Positions 1 through 11,946 of a stretch of 64,000 bases of DNA are shown here, piece by piece. The position numbers and the translations under genes are program-made. How positions within the stretch are numbered: position 1 is the first letter of the stretch; every line of letters begins with the position of its first letter. Source of the DNA: Phoronis australis (lineage: Eukaryota; Phoronida; Phoronidae). The notes beneath the pieces were generated by a model. That model was not told the DNA's origin and ran no database searches. It saw nothing but the letters and a program-made list of their open reading frames with translations. The DNA is taken from the NCBI GenBank assembly GCA_002633005.1, contig NMRA01000301.1:398259-462258 (forward strand), read 5' to 3'.

Positions 1-1300
1 ATCCAAAATCTTTACGACCAAACCATTAAAATGATGCGTAAACACATAGAATACTGTTTTAGTGATAGAGAACCACTTTGAATAATGCAATTGCGTCTGT
101 TTTTCGTGTTCCAGGCCTCTTTAAACAAATGTATTTTGTTTTGATGACTCTGTTTCACGGAGCCAATTTCAATGTAAACGTTGCAAAATCAATCGTGTTT
201 CGCGGATTCAGTCAATTAACAGATCGACACTGTTTTCAGTCAACACAAGCCCATTATTTTCTACCAGATTGTCTCCACTCACACACAAATACCACTCTAT
301 TTCAGACAAAAACATGACGTCATCTTGTAATATCGGGCGTCAAAGCAATGCCAAGCAGCGAATTCTATTTTTGATATCTTCTTCTGTTTCCTTTCCCTTA
401 AGTTATCCCATTGATAAACAATTTTTGAAAGGACTCGCGAGATGCGGATTTCCACGACACGTTTTGTTGACATCATTTCAACCGCGAGCGCTCGCAGTGT
501 GGAAGAGAGGATCTCGCTACCTGGTACTGGGTTAGATCATCGGTATCACAGTTGAACAGGGTTGAATTCCTCGAAACAGGCTTAGTATTGCCTGAAACTG
601 CGAAATAGGACTGTTTTCATGAAATTGATATTTTGACTACACGTGCCGAAACCGGAAGTTCAAAACAACACAGAGTTGTTTTAAAGCACCATATTTTCTA
701 AGCTGGCTGAATTCATAAGAAAGGATTTAATCAGCAAAATAGGATTGATTCATATTGGTATTGAACAGGATTGGATTCATAAAATAGCATTTAATTTACA
801 AACTAAGAATTCTTTTTATTTTAAATTATTTTTGCTGCCCATCGATGTGCAGAAGCCAACACCGAAAGCGTACGTTTTACTTTAACATAATCGAAAATCA
901 CCTAAATGCCTTTTAATAAAAAATTAGTAAGTATAGTGTTTTTGTTCCACTTCTCTGTTATGAGTAATTAAAAAATATTCCATTTTTAAATCTTTCAGTT
1001 GTGAATTACAAAACACACAATAGCTGACTTTTAAAACAGCTAACACCGCGGTCTATCAAGAATCGGAGAAACAACGAAACGACATTTGATATAAGCAATA
1101 GTAGTAAAATTAATAATTACAACCCAAATCATACCAATAACACACACACGCACACACACACATATATGACAGAGTGCTGGAAATCACCTGTTCGATATTC
1201 ATAACGAATAATGTCATAATATGATTTTCAAGAAACACATTGAATACCAGTTCTTGCCAATCCAGATTTTTGCAATAATACTTTACAGGAAGATTTAATG
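1..1300. other. Gene-free flank
   Basis: I see no coding exon, RNA gene or clear repeat here. The short open frames have no family resemblance and no splice or polyadenylation context. Confidence 0.5.
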
Positions 1301-1319
1301 TCCATTTACTGAAACTCAC

Positions 1320-1600
1320 ACCCACTTTTGTACAAAACCTAACCCAAGAACGCCCAAAATCTAGCCACACGAACGCACAAAACCTAAACCCATGCATGCA
1401 CCAAACCCAGCCACACGTAGGCACAAAAGCTAGCCCCACGCACGCACAAAACCTACTTCGTACGCATGCACCAAACCTAACCCCACATACGCACAAAAGT
1501 TACCCCACGCACACACAAAACCTAACCCCCGCACGCACCAAAGTAGCTCCAAGTACGCACAAAAGCTAACCCCACGCAGGCACAAACCATGCACAAAATT
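1320..1600. repeat. Degenerate C/A-rich minisatellite
   Basis: About ten imperfect copies of a roughly 22-27 bp unit resembling CACGCACAAAACCTAACCC follow one another. The array opens frames on both strands, including a Cys/Phe/Val-rich minus-strand frame at 1110-1496, which I regard as repeat-derived. A short CA run lies at 1139-1163. Confidence 0.7.
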
Positions 1601-3253
1601 GCGCCCTTTGCACTACGCAGTATATGTTCCAGTACCATGTGGTTATGCACCAAGTGGTTTCCATGGTGTGCCACTCGTTCACGTCGCACGAAAATTTAAG
1701 TCAATATTAAATTTCACTTCAAATTTTGTTTAGCAGAACGAAGCAGGTAGCGCACCTTTCCAGAGTTGGTGAATAAATGTTGAATTTACCTTACCGGCAA
1801 AGACATGATTATGCAATAATCCTGACAAAACAAATGTGTTTATCAGTCGAAGGTTCAGACTCCACTCATCACGCAGAAGCCGCTATTTGAATCTACAACC
1901 ACGTTAAGACAAGCAGCAGGTGAATTTCAAAATTCATTAAATTTTAAAATAGCCACCTGTAAGACATAGTTAAAATACTTTAATAAAGCTTATACCAACT
2001 CGTCTTGATACTATTGATGTGATAATATGTAGGCTGTCGTCAGCTGTTGCCTTGGAAACGCCCTCAGTTGGCAGTATTTACGAAATAAATAATATGGTAA
2101 ATTTTATTTCGATGACGATCTAGGTTGCCTGCACGGTACACATATAACGCTTGTGAACATGACCGAGATTTTATACTGCAACCGCCTTGTAAGGACACTC
2201 ATTAATAACGATACATGTGACCAGAATTCAGTATCGGGGAATTATCGCAAGAGTTATTAATAATTCTTCTTGACTAGGTTTCCACAAGACACGGTTGAAA
2301 TTATCTGCAGCAAAACGGTATAGGCTGATAGACTGTGTGCAGTACAAGTGCACTCTAGACAGGTGCTCTCGGGCGCGTTTGCCAAGAATACGCTCCTATG
2401 TTGGAATACGAATGACAAGGAATTTCTAAACTTAATCCAGTTTCGAATTAAGGGGCATGATCGGTTTTATGGTCGAAAAACGCATTTTAGGATTATCATT
2501 TGGTGGGATAGACTCCATGAGCAGAGCTGTAAAACGAACAAAATCTGCTGTGGTTTGTGAATTTTATTACAAACATGGCTTAGTGTCCCTTCGATGTGAC
2601 AACCACCGGCTGGTACTAGCTCGCTGGCTAAAACTTAGTACAGATAAACAATAAATAGCAAATATGGTTCTGTTTGCCAATAACTCACACAAACACTAGA
2701 CCCATTCTCATGCTGGGATGTTTTTCAACGCGCCTGTCTGTGCACAAAGTATGCTCAGATTGTTCTGTGTTGTCGTGTGATACGACACACGTGACACAGG
2801 TACTACCAAAAATGAACGCTACCTTTCGTTGCCGTTTGAATAAGAATGAACTTACATACTGCATGGAAATAGCAATGGAAGTAATATTCGCAAGCGGATT
2901 TAACCTTTTAAAAATATGCACGCATTCAAAAACGCGGCCGGGATGCCAATTTCAGGGCTTACGTGGACATTGTGCATCCCCAGAACATCCTAAATCCTTC
3001 AGTGGTATTTAAAGGCTTTAAGCTGTTATAAAATCTGCCAGGTGCATTATGTCAAAAGGTCACGATATAATTTTATTATTTTATTACTCCAACTGGTAAT
3101 GAAATTAAAGGTAATGCCGGCTGAGAAAAATATCAATTTTTGTCTCATTGTATCTGGCTATACGCCGGAGTACAAGTACAACCATCCTACGACCCTTTGT
3201 TTCTTTCACTTATTTTCGCTTTTCAAACTGAATCGGAGAAGAAAAGCTGAGCG
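1601..3253. other. Gene-free stretch
   Basis: No recognisable gene or named repeat. Several 60-110 codon frames overlap on both strands without family resemblance. Confidence 0.45.
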
Positions 3254-3868
3254 TTTGTGAAATGGCGATATTTTAATATCTCTGAAGCAATGAGTATGCA
3301 CCATAAATTTGTCAGCAGCTTCATAAAATTTGGATTCTAAGATTTTCAGTCAATGCCAGAGAATTTGCCTGTCAAAGTCAAGACGCCCGAACATTTCAAT
3401 TTTTGACAGCCGAGCTTAAAGGCGTTGACAGAAACTCCCGGAAACATGGATCTGAATTTTCAAATTGTGTGCGAATATTTCAAGTCTGTGGAAATCCCGA
3501 TCTCCGTGAAAATCGCGATTTCTCAAAAATAAGGCAACTATTGATTCTGTGATCACCAGTGATTAAAAAATATGATATTTTTAATGCTCAAAAATTCATA
3601 TTAAGAACCCTAGAAAAATGTCCATTTTTAGCCATCTTTGGAACATCACATCTCACTGATCGGATTCACACGAAACTTTCAGATATTATGATTTATCCAG
3701 TCTGCTCCAAAAGCTGATAGGAATTTTTGAAATGTTCCAGTTCTGCATGAGGGGCTATCAAGAATAGGACTTTTATGAAAAAAAGTTAAAGTTGCATAAA
3801 ACGAAACCGAAACGATAATTCAGAAAACTAACGCTTTCTATGCTATTAAGACTTTTTAGAGGCGGGGG
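3254..3868. repeat. First copy of N-separated direct duplication
   Basis: The 615 bp ending at the single N at 3869 recur directly after the N (3870-4465), restarting at TTTGTGAAATGG. The copies are nearly identical and differ by a few substitutions and an approximately 18-bp indel near 3490. The N lies exactly where the first copy ends, as expected when two overlapping contigs or haplotypes are abutted instead of merged. Confidence 0.85.
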
Positions 3869-3869
3869 N

Positions 3870-4465
3870 TTTGTGAAATGGCGATATTTTAATATCTCTG
3901 AAGCAATGAGTATGCACCATAAATTTGTCAGCAGCTTCATAAAATTTGGATTCTAAGATTTTCAGTCAATGCCAGAGAATTTGCCTGTCAAAGTCAAGAC
4001 GCCCGAACATTTCAATTTTTAACAGCCGAGCTTAAAGGCGTTGACAGAAACTCCCGGAAACATGGATCTGAATTTTCAAATTGTGTGCGAATATTTCAAG
4101 TCTGTGGAAATCACGATTTCTCAAAAATAAGGCAACTATTGATTCTGTGATCACCAGTGATTAAAAAATATGATATTTTTAATGCTCAAAAATTCATATT
4201 AAGAACACTAGAAAAATGTCCAGTTTTAGCCATCTTTGGAACATCGCATCTCACTGATCGGATTCACACGAAACTTTCAGATATTATGATTTATCCAGTC
4301 TGCTCCAAAAGCTGATAGGAATTTTTGAAATGTTCCAGTTCTGCATGAGGGGCTATCAAGAATAGGACTTTTATGAAAAAAGTTAAAGTTGCATAAAACG
4401 AAAGCGAAACGATAATTCAGAAAACTAACGCTTTCTATGCTATTAAGACTTTTTAGAGGCGGGGG
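3870..4465. repeat. Second copy of N-separated duplication
   Basis: This is the direct copy of 3254-3868. Its right end runs through the G-rich stretch GAGGCGGGGG where the first copy stops, and then continues into unique sequence. It lacks the roughly 18-bp segment near 3490 of the first copy. Confidence 0.85.
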
Positions 4466-5541
4466 TGGGGGAGACCCGACCTCTTCCTTCGGACACGTCC
4501 AAAAAACTCCGTTGACATGCATGCTAACAATACGGCTTACAAAAAACTGTGATTGGCAACCCTTTATGTACCCGCTTCCACCATGGTCTCGTTTTGAGCG
4601 AGTAAAGTTACTGTGGGGTTTATTTTTGGCTATACAACCCTAAACTAGAATTCGACGCCGCATTGCACAGCACTGTGAGGTGTTGGTACTTGTTGGTGAC
4701 GAGCGGTAACCCTAAGACTGTATTGGGTAATTTCTGATATTTAATTCCATGAAATTTGATTTACATTACAATTTTATTCACCCTTGTTCCGTACAATCTT
4801 GCCTTGAAAAATAAACCATGTCAATATAATAACATGTATTTGCCACTACTGAATGGTCTTTTTACTTGGAGAATTACAACCAGAAACACCAGCTTTCCAT
4901 TGTTTGGTGGTGTTAGTGATGTTTGTATGCGTCAAATGTCCGGCGACATGACCCGTGGGATACACGTACACGTATCTCTTCGAGGCTCGTAACCTTTACT
5001 CGACCTGTGCACTAAAGGTGTCAACGCATGTGTTTTTCAACATTTTATCTGACATTTTACACTGATTTACATTGATTATTTAGATAAACTTCAAGTTTAA
5101 ATCAACTTTGCTAAATAAAACATGGCTTATATCTAACTATTTTGGCACATCGTTTATCTCCCTGTGGCTTCAGGTATGAAATACGTTGAACTTTCACATA
5201 GCATGTACAGGGAAAAAAGTAGTTTTTTTATTTACATTTGTTTGCTAGACAACCTTAATATAAATAGCGATACATAGACATGACTGTCCGAACTGTTCAT
5301 ATTATACTGCCAACGAAATCAATGAAAATTAAAAAAAAAAAAACGCCTCGATATTGGTAAGCATATTGCAACGTCGTTTGTGAAATCCTTGTAGCTGGTG
5401 GTGTGTGGGGTGGCCAATAATCAGATGAGAAGTGATCAGATTGCAAATGACATCAGTTCGTAATTCCTCGAGACCATGCTGGGCGCGTTTTTGTGGGTCT
5501 GAGCAAAACTGGAGGTCCGTCCACACGAGTAGATTGTTTAC
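4466..5541. other. Gene-free stretch
   Basis: Unique-looking AT-rich sequence. I find no exon, RNA gene or repeat boundary in it. Confidence 0.4.
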
Positions 5542-5610
5542 CATGGGCGGCGCACCACAGGCGGGCTGGAGGCCTATAGCCCCACTTATTTCAGTGCTGC
5601 GCCGCCCATG
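5542..5610. mobile_element. 69-bp GGGCGGCGCA foldback element
   Basis: Perfect 13-bp inverted ends, CATGGGCGGCGCA and TGCGCCGCCCATG, enclose a GC-rich palindromic centre. Two related units sit in tandem at 56649-56793. The compact palindromic form suggests a miniature inverted-repeat element. I could not identify a target duplication. Confidence 0.6.
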
Positions 5611-5646
5611 TTTACAACGAAAGTTGAGTCCAAATCTGACGTATCT

Positions 5647-6191
5647 TTAAAGAGGCATGAAACGCCAATTAAACAGGATAAATTGCATTATTTAAGGTGG
5701 TTCTCTGCCATTGAAACAAAGTTTAACCTGTTCACCAAGTATTTTTCAGGTTTGAATTTCTGTTGATGTCAGAACATTTTTCTTTTAATTTCAAAATTTC
5801 ATAAAAACGATCTGTCAAGTGCTTGTCATTTCGTCGATTTTCTTCCACAAGGCAAATCACATCTCCTTATTTGGTACGACCTTATATTCGAAGTGAGACC
5901 AAACATGACAACCTGGCGTTAATATCCATCTTGTCAGTCAGCTGTTTATCGAATGATTGAGAAAGCATGCGCGCATTTATCATAGGTGGGAGGGAGATTA
6001 GAAACTTTGGGGTGACTACAGAGTTTTTCTTTAGCGTGTGTTTCAAAAGTTGTGAATTTTGTGATTTTTTCTGGAAATTTCTTCACATGGGAAAGTGAAT
6101 AAGACTGAAGCAGACGTTGCGAGATGGTACTTTCTTCAGGAATTGTTTAAAAGATATTTTTGTCGAGCTTTCACGTTCCATGCCTCTTTAA
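5647..6191. mobile_element. 537-bp TTAA-targeting TIR element (piggyBac-like MITE)
   Basis: TTAA occurs at 5647-5650 and again at 6188-6191. Between them the ends are inverted: AGAGGCATGAAACG on the left and, reverse-complemented, AGAGGCATGGAACG on the right. A duplicated TTAA with short TIRs is the signature of the piggyBac superfamily. No transposase frame is present, so this would be non-autonomous. The interior recurs at 49050-49343. Confidence 0.7.
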
Positions 6192-7220
6192 GGTGCGTCC
6201 AGACGCAGTCTTTTTAGTCAGATTTTCGATTTCAATTTTACAATACTATTATGGTACGGTTAGCTAATTTCATCTTATCGAAACGCCATAAACTCAATGA
6301 AATCAATTCTAGCCTGTTCCTGTCTTGTTTTTTTCCGGCACGCACTAGTGCTGTTTATTTTGTGAAACTTTAGAACTTCTTTAGTATGACTGGCAAATTA
6401 CAGTACACATTTCTTCTAAAATCCAGGAAATTTACCTTAAACGGCAGAAGTTTTTGGAAGCTGATGTTGACTGCTTTCTTCCTCATTGTGGCCCTGTGAC
6501 GTGGCCCTCAAGATGTCGTAATAAATGAGGAAAATTTTAAATGCGCTATCGTCTCTGCTCATGACATTGGATTCTTTTCTAATAATACTCTTCTTTTTCT
6601 AGTGTCACTTTCACTATCAATTGCTTTTGCATTTCCCCAGTCAATCACGAGACTGTTTTTTCGTGCGTGATCACTTAAATGATTGGTTAAATTCATTGAG
6701 AGAGGCTTTCCTGCGCCACCTGGTGAAAGCTCTATATCTGGTCATTTCCTCAACACCCTTATGATGTTCAGCCATTCTGTAATGACGGATTATCAAAAGA
6801 AACTTCTACTGAAATCTCAACATGAAATCTCGATGACACTGTTTTATGACTGCGAAAATTGACCCATTTTTGGTCTATATAAAATCGGAATAAAGGCCCA
6901 ATATAGTGGATTTGAAAAGCTTGTTTCCAAAAATTTCTAGCACTGTAGAGCTTTTATGTATGTACATACATAAAAGTGGAGATATTTAAGAGACACCTCA
7001 ACGGAGTTGGCTCAAAAGCTCAGATGGCACGCAACTTTGCTGAGACGGCAGTGACGGTGACGTTGAAATACTTGGTTGAAAAAATTATTATGTTCAATAA
7101 ACTGTCGTTCTCAACGAACCCTTATTAGATTATTAGAAGGGAAATGTTTCAAAATACCAATTCTGTGGAAATGTTTCCAACTAACATCCTTGGAGTCAGA
7201 ACGTGAATTGCACTGTGTAA
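6192..7220. other. Gene-free stretch
   Basis: No gene or repeat recognised. Confidence 0.4.
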
Positions 7221-7430
7221 CAAATGTTTGATCATAACATGCTTCACAATAACACTGCAAGACAAATGTTTGACCATGAAATGCTCCCCAATAACACTGT
7301 AACGCAAATGTTTGACCATAACATGCTCCGCAATTACATTGTACGACAAACGTTTGACCATAACATTCTGTACGATAACACTGTACGTCAAATGTTTTAC
7401 AATAACATGCTTCACAATGTCACCGTGACT
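7221..7430. repeat. 42-bp minisatellite, five copies
   Basis: Units start at 7221, 7263, 7305, 7347 and 7389 with the form CAAATGTTTGACCATAACAT. The 42-bp period is a multiple of three, so long frames stay open on both strands (7224-7439 plus, 7149-7463 minus), each giving a 14-residue repeat. I treat these as consequences of the period and not as genes. Confidence 0.85.
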
Positions 7431-7965
7431 GTAAATTAAGAGTTTTGCAATAGCTTGCTCCACAATGCGGTAAATATCTCCAAAGTGTAATGTGCCTGCA
7501 GATATTCAGTATGCTCAAAATGGACAGACCCTCGAAAAAATGTCCAAACTAAGCCAAGTTGGGAACATCATATCTCAAATATTACTCTTCATGCACTGTT
7601 CCCTAGATTTAGATTGCACCTGTTTTGTATAAAGTTAAGATGCTTAAGTTTCGAAGAAAAGAATCGAAAGCTGCATGCAATAAAAACCGAATGGTAATTT
7701 AGAGGACTGTTACATTTTTGAAATGTCACCGTGAACATTAACGCCAAATGCAATACCTTAGTGATTTTGCTATTAATGTACTCTTTTTACTGAACGTTAC
7801 TAAAAGACGTGGTCACGTGACCAACCTACCGACACGTTGTTAAAAAGTCAAAAATAAAATTCTACAGGCATTTCACTTTCAAAAATAAACCTCTAAGCAT
7901 TTACTGAGTGAAACTCTCTAGTTTTGTAGATATTTAGCTTAATTTACAGACAAGTCGATAAGTTT

Positions 7966-8049
7966 GGGCAGCGAAAACATCCAAAATAGACAACACTGTT
8001 GAACTTGCTTATTTTGCAGTGTTGCCTATTTTGAACCTTTTCGCTGCCC
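7966..8049. repeat. 84-nt foldback hairpin
   Basis: Arms 7966-7998 and 8017-8049 pair over 33 nt with about four mismatches around an 18-nt loop; the arms begin GGGCAGCGAAAA. The size and near-perfect stem fit either a pre-miRNA-like hairpin or a tiny foldback transposon. Neither can be decided from sequence alone. Confidence 0.6.
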
Positions 8050-8489
8050 ATAGATAAGGTCCTACATACCCTTAAGATTTATTTTTTCGAAGTATAAATC
8101 GTGACACTTTTGAGAGTGCGGCTACAGTTTTAAATAAGAAGTGCTGTTTCGTTCAATCGATGATTATGTGGGATTGGCGCACCTGCTCCAGAAGGAAGAC
8201 GAACTTGCCCTGAAGGCATGAACATCGACTTAATTAAAAAACGAATTTGGATCACGTACTCTTTAGACGCAAATTGTGTGGGTATGCATTCTATCACGTA
8301 GTTTAGGTAGCAGCATTAGATTTTAGGATATCAGGTGCCGATCAGATAACATGTGAGAGATGTTTACAGGTCTCAGAACCTCTTGCGTGCATGTACATAC
8401 GCTCATGCCCGTAACCATGGGGGTGCGACGGGTGCAAACACAATCCCACCGGAATGTCAGGTCCGCCTTAGCAAGTCGAATTTAATTCA

Positions 8490-8706
8490 TATTTGTTGTA
8501 CTTTTTTAATTACCTCCGTAATGCTCTTTCATGCGCGAAGTGGGCAAAAAGGTCCGCCCCAGAGAAACAAAAAGTCCGAGAAAACGAGACAAAAGTCCAC
8601 TGAAAAGGTACAGACGCACAGTGAAGGTGGTACCCCGTTTTTTTTAGTCCTCCCGCTTTTTTGTCAGCAAAAATTCCACATCGCCAGAAATTCGAGCCCC
8701 CCATAT
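8490..8706. repeat. Dispersed repeat related to 57570-57720
   Basis: The segment GTGGGCAAAAAGGTCCGCC, followed by GAGAAACAAAAA and an A/G-rich tract, recurs near 57630-57700. A GAGCCCCCCAT motif also occurs in both. This is probably an unnamed transposon fragment. Confidence 0.5.
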
Positions 8707-8814
8707 TAAAGGCTGGATGCGCGCATGTCTTTTACTAAGAATACTTTTGTCAGCTGTCATTTTAAAAAGTACTTGAGAACGGCAAACCTAAAGGGGTAAT
8801 CAACAATTGAACGG

Positions 8815-8965
8815 ACTTCAAAACCAGCTGGCTGGACAGCAAAACCCAATGTCCGGTATTCTAACTTGGTGGTCGGACCTTTGAAACAGGTTGGTCAGTA
8901 CCTCAAAACCAGATGGCCGTACCCATGGACCTAAAACGAGTTGGCCGGTGCTCAAACACAATGGC
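8815..8965. repeat. Degenerate tandem repeat
   Basis: About five diverged copies of a unit near 28-30 bp resembling CTCAAAACCAGATGGCCGGAC. Confidence 0.5.
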
Positions 8966-9009
8966 CGAACAAATTTGAACAAAACAAAAAACGGGTACGA
9001 AAAATAAAA

Positions 9010-9345
9010 ATTAGATGTCACTTGAACCCTTCTCAGAAGTCCGACCGTCGTGTTTGATCACCGACCAACTGGCACCGGCCATCGTGTTTTGGGTACAGCC
9101 AATTAGGTTTTTGGTTAGGCCATCGCGGTATACATATTTAACTGCAGAGGGAAATGGCGCTGATTTATCATCCATGTTTTTAAACATCCCCAAAACTTCT
9201 GAACAAGTGAACATTCCCAATACAAATGTAGAATTGTTTCGTCGTGTTGCTCACAGGAAAAACACGATTCAGTAACACCCATTTTCTTTAAGTAAGAATT
9301 TGTACCAATAACTCGGTGGTTGATACGGAATTGAATTTTTTCCAA
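9010..9345 (-). pseudogene. LINE 3' ORF2 fragment (C-terminal Cys/His region)
   Basis: A minus-strand frame reads FRINHRVIGTNSYLKKMG, then CFSCEQHDETILHLYWEC, then VQKFW. This is the arrangement at the C-terminus of many L1/Tx1- or CR1-like ORF2 proteins: a maturation-like segment followed by CxxC...HLxWxC and FW. No reverse transcriptase domain remains, so this is a 5'-truncated dead copy. The family differs from the LINE at 19.8-24.1 kb. Confidence 0.65.
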
Positions 9346-10085
9346 GACTAAGTATCATCGCATAAGTTAATTTTAGGCATTGTTTAGAGCACTTACAAAT
9401 GGAATGTTCATTATGTTCATTCACATTCTATTTGTAATAAACTGTGGGGCAATCTAGTTGTTATCACAGTTTGGAGTATCACACTATACATAAAAATAAC
9501 CAAGGAAATGCAAGGGTGGCAAGCTCGTATCCACAATAATCATATTGCCGTGAAATTTCCACAAGGCACCCTGTTGCACTAGGAGCTCATGGTACGAGCT
9601 CTCAAGGAAATAGATGGTTTTTCCCGGAGAATAATGCCATAGCAGAGGTATATGAAACGTCAAAGATGTTATAGTTACACAGTATACAGTATCTTTGGAT
9701 ACGTATTGCGCAGAAGGGCGTCCTTTTTCACTACCACTTTCTTTGCTAAAGTGTGCCTTTCCGACACAATTCTCTGTAAAAGGGTTCACTGTGGGAGTTC
9801 AGAACTCAAGGTTTCTTTTTCCACTTACACAAATTTATAAAAAAGTTTCTTTACGGTGAATGTTACCTTTAACGATATTTAAAAAAACTTTGGTTGGAAA
9901 TGATGTACTTATTTTTGACTACATGCTAACTCTTTTTGTACTGTTTCAGATTACATTTCAGACGCCTAAGAATCACTACAGTAGGTGGCGTTTCAGGAAC
10001 AGAACCCTTCAAAAGGATATTTCATGGAAGCTTTCTACAAATGGATCTCTTTTAGTGTCTGCTGGGGTTGTATTCTGAGTTTGCA
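9346..10085. other. Gene-free stretch
   Basis: No supported gene. Short frames on both strands (for example 9484-9789 minus) have no family resemblance. Confidence 0.4.
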
Positions 10086-10150
10086 ACCCCAGAAAAATAT
10101 TTAGCCGAGCAAGCCCCCGGGAAAATATTTAGCCGAGCAACCTCCGGGAA
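10086..10150. repeat. Two-copy direct repeat
   Basis: The unit AAAATATTTAGCCGAGCAA followed by CCCCGGG or CCTCCGGG occurs twice in tandem with a period near 30 bp. Confidence 0.65.
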
Positions 10151-10301
10151 AACACTCATTCAAATAACCGAGGGATACCTTTGCAAGATTTAACCACGGA
10201 ATCTTTGACGGCATAGACACACAAAGCTTCTCTCTAGTGGAAGTGGGTGCTTCCAGTCGATAGAATACAATGGGTGTTAAACACATCGTCCAGGACACTT
10301 G

Positions 10302-10556
10302 ATGTCCACCTCCGTCAGGACAGTTGAGGTCCGCCTACATCTGGACAGCTTAGTGAGGTCCGCCTTCGTCAAGACAACTAAGGTCCATTTTCGCAAGGAC
10401 AACTGAGGTCAGCCTTGGCCAGGACAACTAGTGAGGTCCGCTTCCGCCTGGACAGTTGAGGTCTGCCTCCGGCAGGACAGTTGAGGTCTGCCTCCGCCAG
10501 GAAAGTTGAGGTCTGCCTCTGCCAGGTCAGTTGAGGTCTGCCTCTGCCAGGTCAAG
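10302..10556. repeat. 25-bp minisatellite, about ten copies
   Basis: Units of the form GAGGTCTGCCTCCGCCAGGA-CAGTT repeat with a basic period of 25 bp. At least two units are longer by an AGT-type insertion (TTAGTGAG, CTAGTGAG). Divergence is lowest at the right end, where the last four units differ by one or two bases. Confidence 0.85.
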
Positions 10557-11788
10557 ATTGTTCCTTTAATCTCGGTAGATTCGCATTAAAACTGGAACCA
10601 CTGAGGTAGGGGACACCAATCATCGTTTACAAAAGTAAAATGATTATTCATCGTTGTATGCTTCCTCCAGAACAGCAATTCGACGAATTTTTGCACATGT
10701 GACAGGCTCTTTCTGATAGCCAGAAAACTGATCATTGAGACGGAGGCAGTCTGGCACATTTAGAAAATCTTGTTAACATTAACTTTACCTGTTGGATATG
10801 CTTGATAATGTTACAAGGGTGTTTATTCTCTGAACGCACTGGCGTATATCACATCATTTGCTGTTACTTGGGGCGTTGTAAGATAGCGGAGCCCAGTGAG
10901 TAACCGCTTATTTGTCTGCCCCTCCCGTGATCTCCACTAATTTCGCACCGACTTGCCAAAATGAACAGTACCAGCGAGTGTCAGTCAAAGATAAATAGGG
11001 TTTGTCAACGTTTACATTCTAGCTGTCATCGGGACAGACAGTTGTTTTAGAAGTCCATGTTTAATAGTTGCGTCGTTTTTAGAAAATTGCAACCAAGGCA
11101 ACTCCCAACGGGATCTATACAACTTCAAAATTTATTTTCGGTTCATAGCCAACACCTAATTAGTGTCTGAAAGTATATCTGTGATCGTATTCTCAACAAA
11201 CTTTCCATTTGTCAGACTAAAAAGCTATTTGTAAATGAGCTTCACATGTACCTGTTAGCATTATGGTACGGTTAGCTATGGCATCTTTTCCGGTACGAAA
11301 TGCTTACCAACAGACGTTGCTGTCTCCGCAGAAGGCTTGATGTCGGAATGGCAGGAAGAAGTGTTCAATTACCGACAGACGGCGCTCATGTCGCCAAGGG
11401 CAGTAATGCAAGACAAAAATTGAGGCCCAACTTGCAATAGAGGAATACATAGATTTCTGTCGGTTTAAGGGAGAAACACTTCTTACTTCAAGCTACATGC
11501 GCCTTGTTTAGTCAAATAAAAACAGAAATCGAATTAGACCAAATACTCTCGTAAAATCGGTCTCACAATATTCGAATTCTTACCGTGATGCCTAGGCGTG
11601 ATAGATGTCGATTTTCGTTACCAACTCAAGTCATACGTCATTTTCAAATTCACAATTTTACGGTTGGCCAATCTCTTACGGAAATAGACAGCTATCGCGA
11701 CAAGGAACGAGACCAATGTTATGGGCGTAAAAGCCCAATTCGGTTTTTCGCTTTTTATCCCGCTAATCAGGGCAACATGCACGACAGC
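10557..11788. other. Gene-free stretch
   Basis: No supported gene or repeat. Confidence 0.4.
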
Positions 11789-11946
11789 GATTGGTAGATA
11801 GATGTCATAGATTATTTAGCCACTCCACATGGTGTTACATTGTATTGCTTATTGAGCAACTCTCCATAGTGTTACACTGTGACCGGTGATTGGTAGATAG
11901 ATGTATAGTTTACTGAGCCACTCTACATGGTGTTATAGTGTGACCA
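11789..11946. repeat. Imperfect tandem repeat
   Basis: The phrases GATTGGTAGATAGATGT, GAGCCACTCTACATGGTGTTA and GTGTTACACTGTGACC recur two to three times in order, indicating a diverged duplication with a unit of roughly 50-90 bp. Confidence 0.55.

Noticed and set aside
1110-1496. 128-codon Cys/Phe-rich frame
   Set aside because: Created by the CA run and the degenerate minisatellite; residues repeat with the DNA unit.
8353-8709. 118-codon plus-strand frame
   Set aside because: Lies mostly in a dispersed repeat also present near 57600, with A-rich low-complexity content and no conserved motif.
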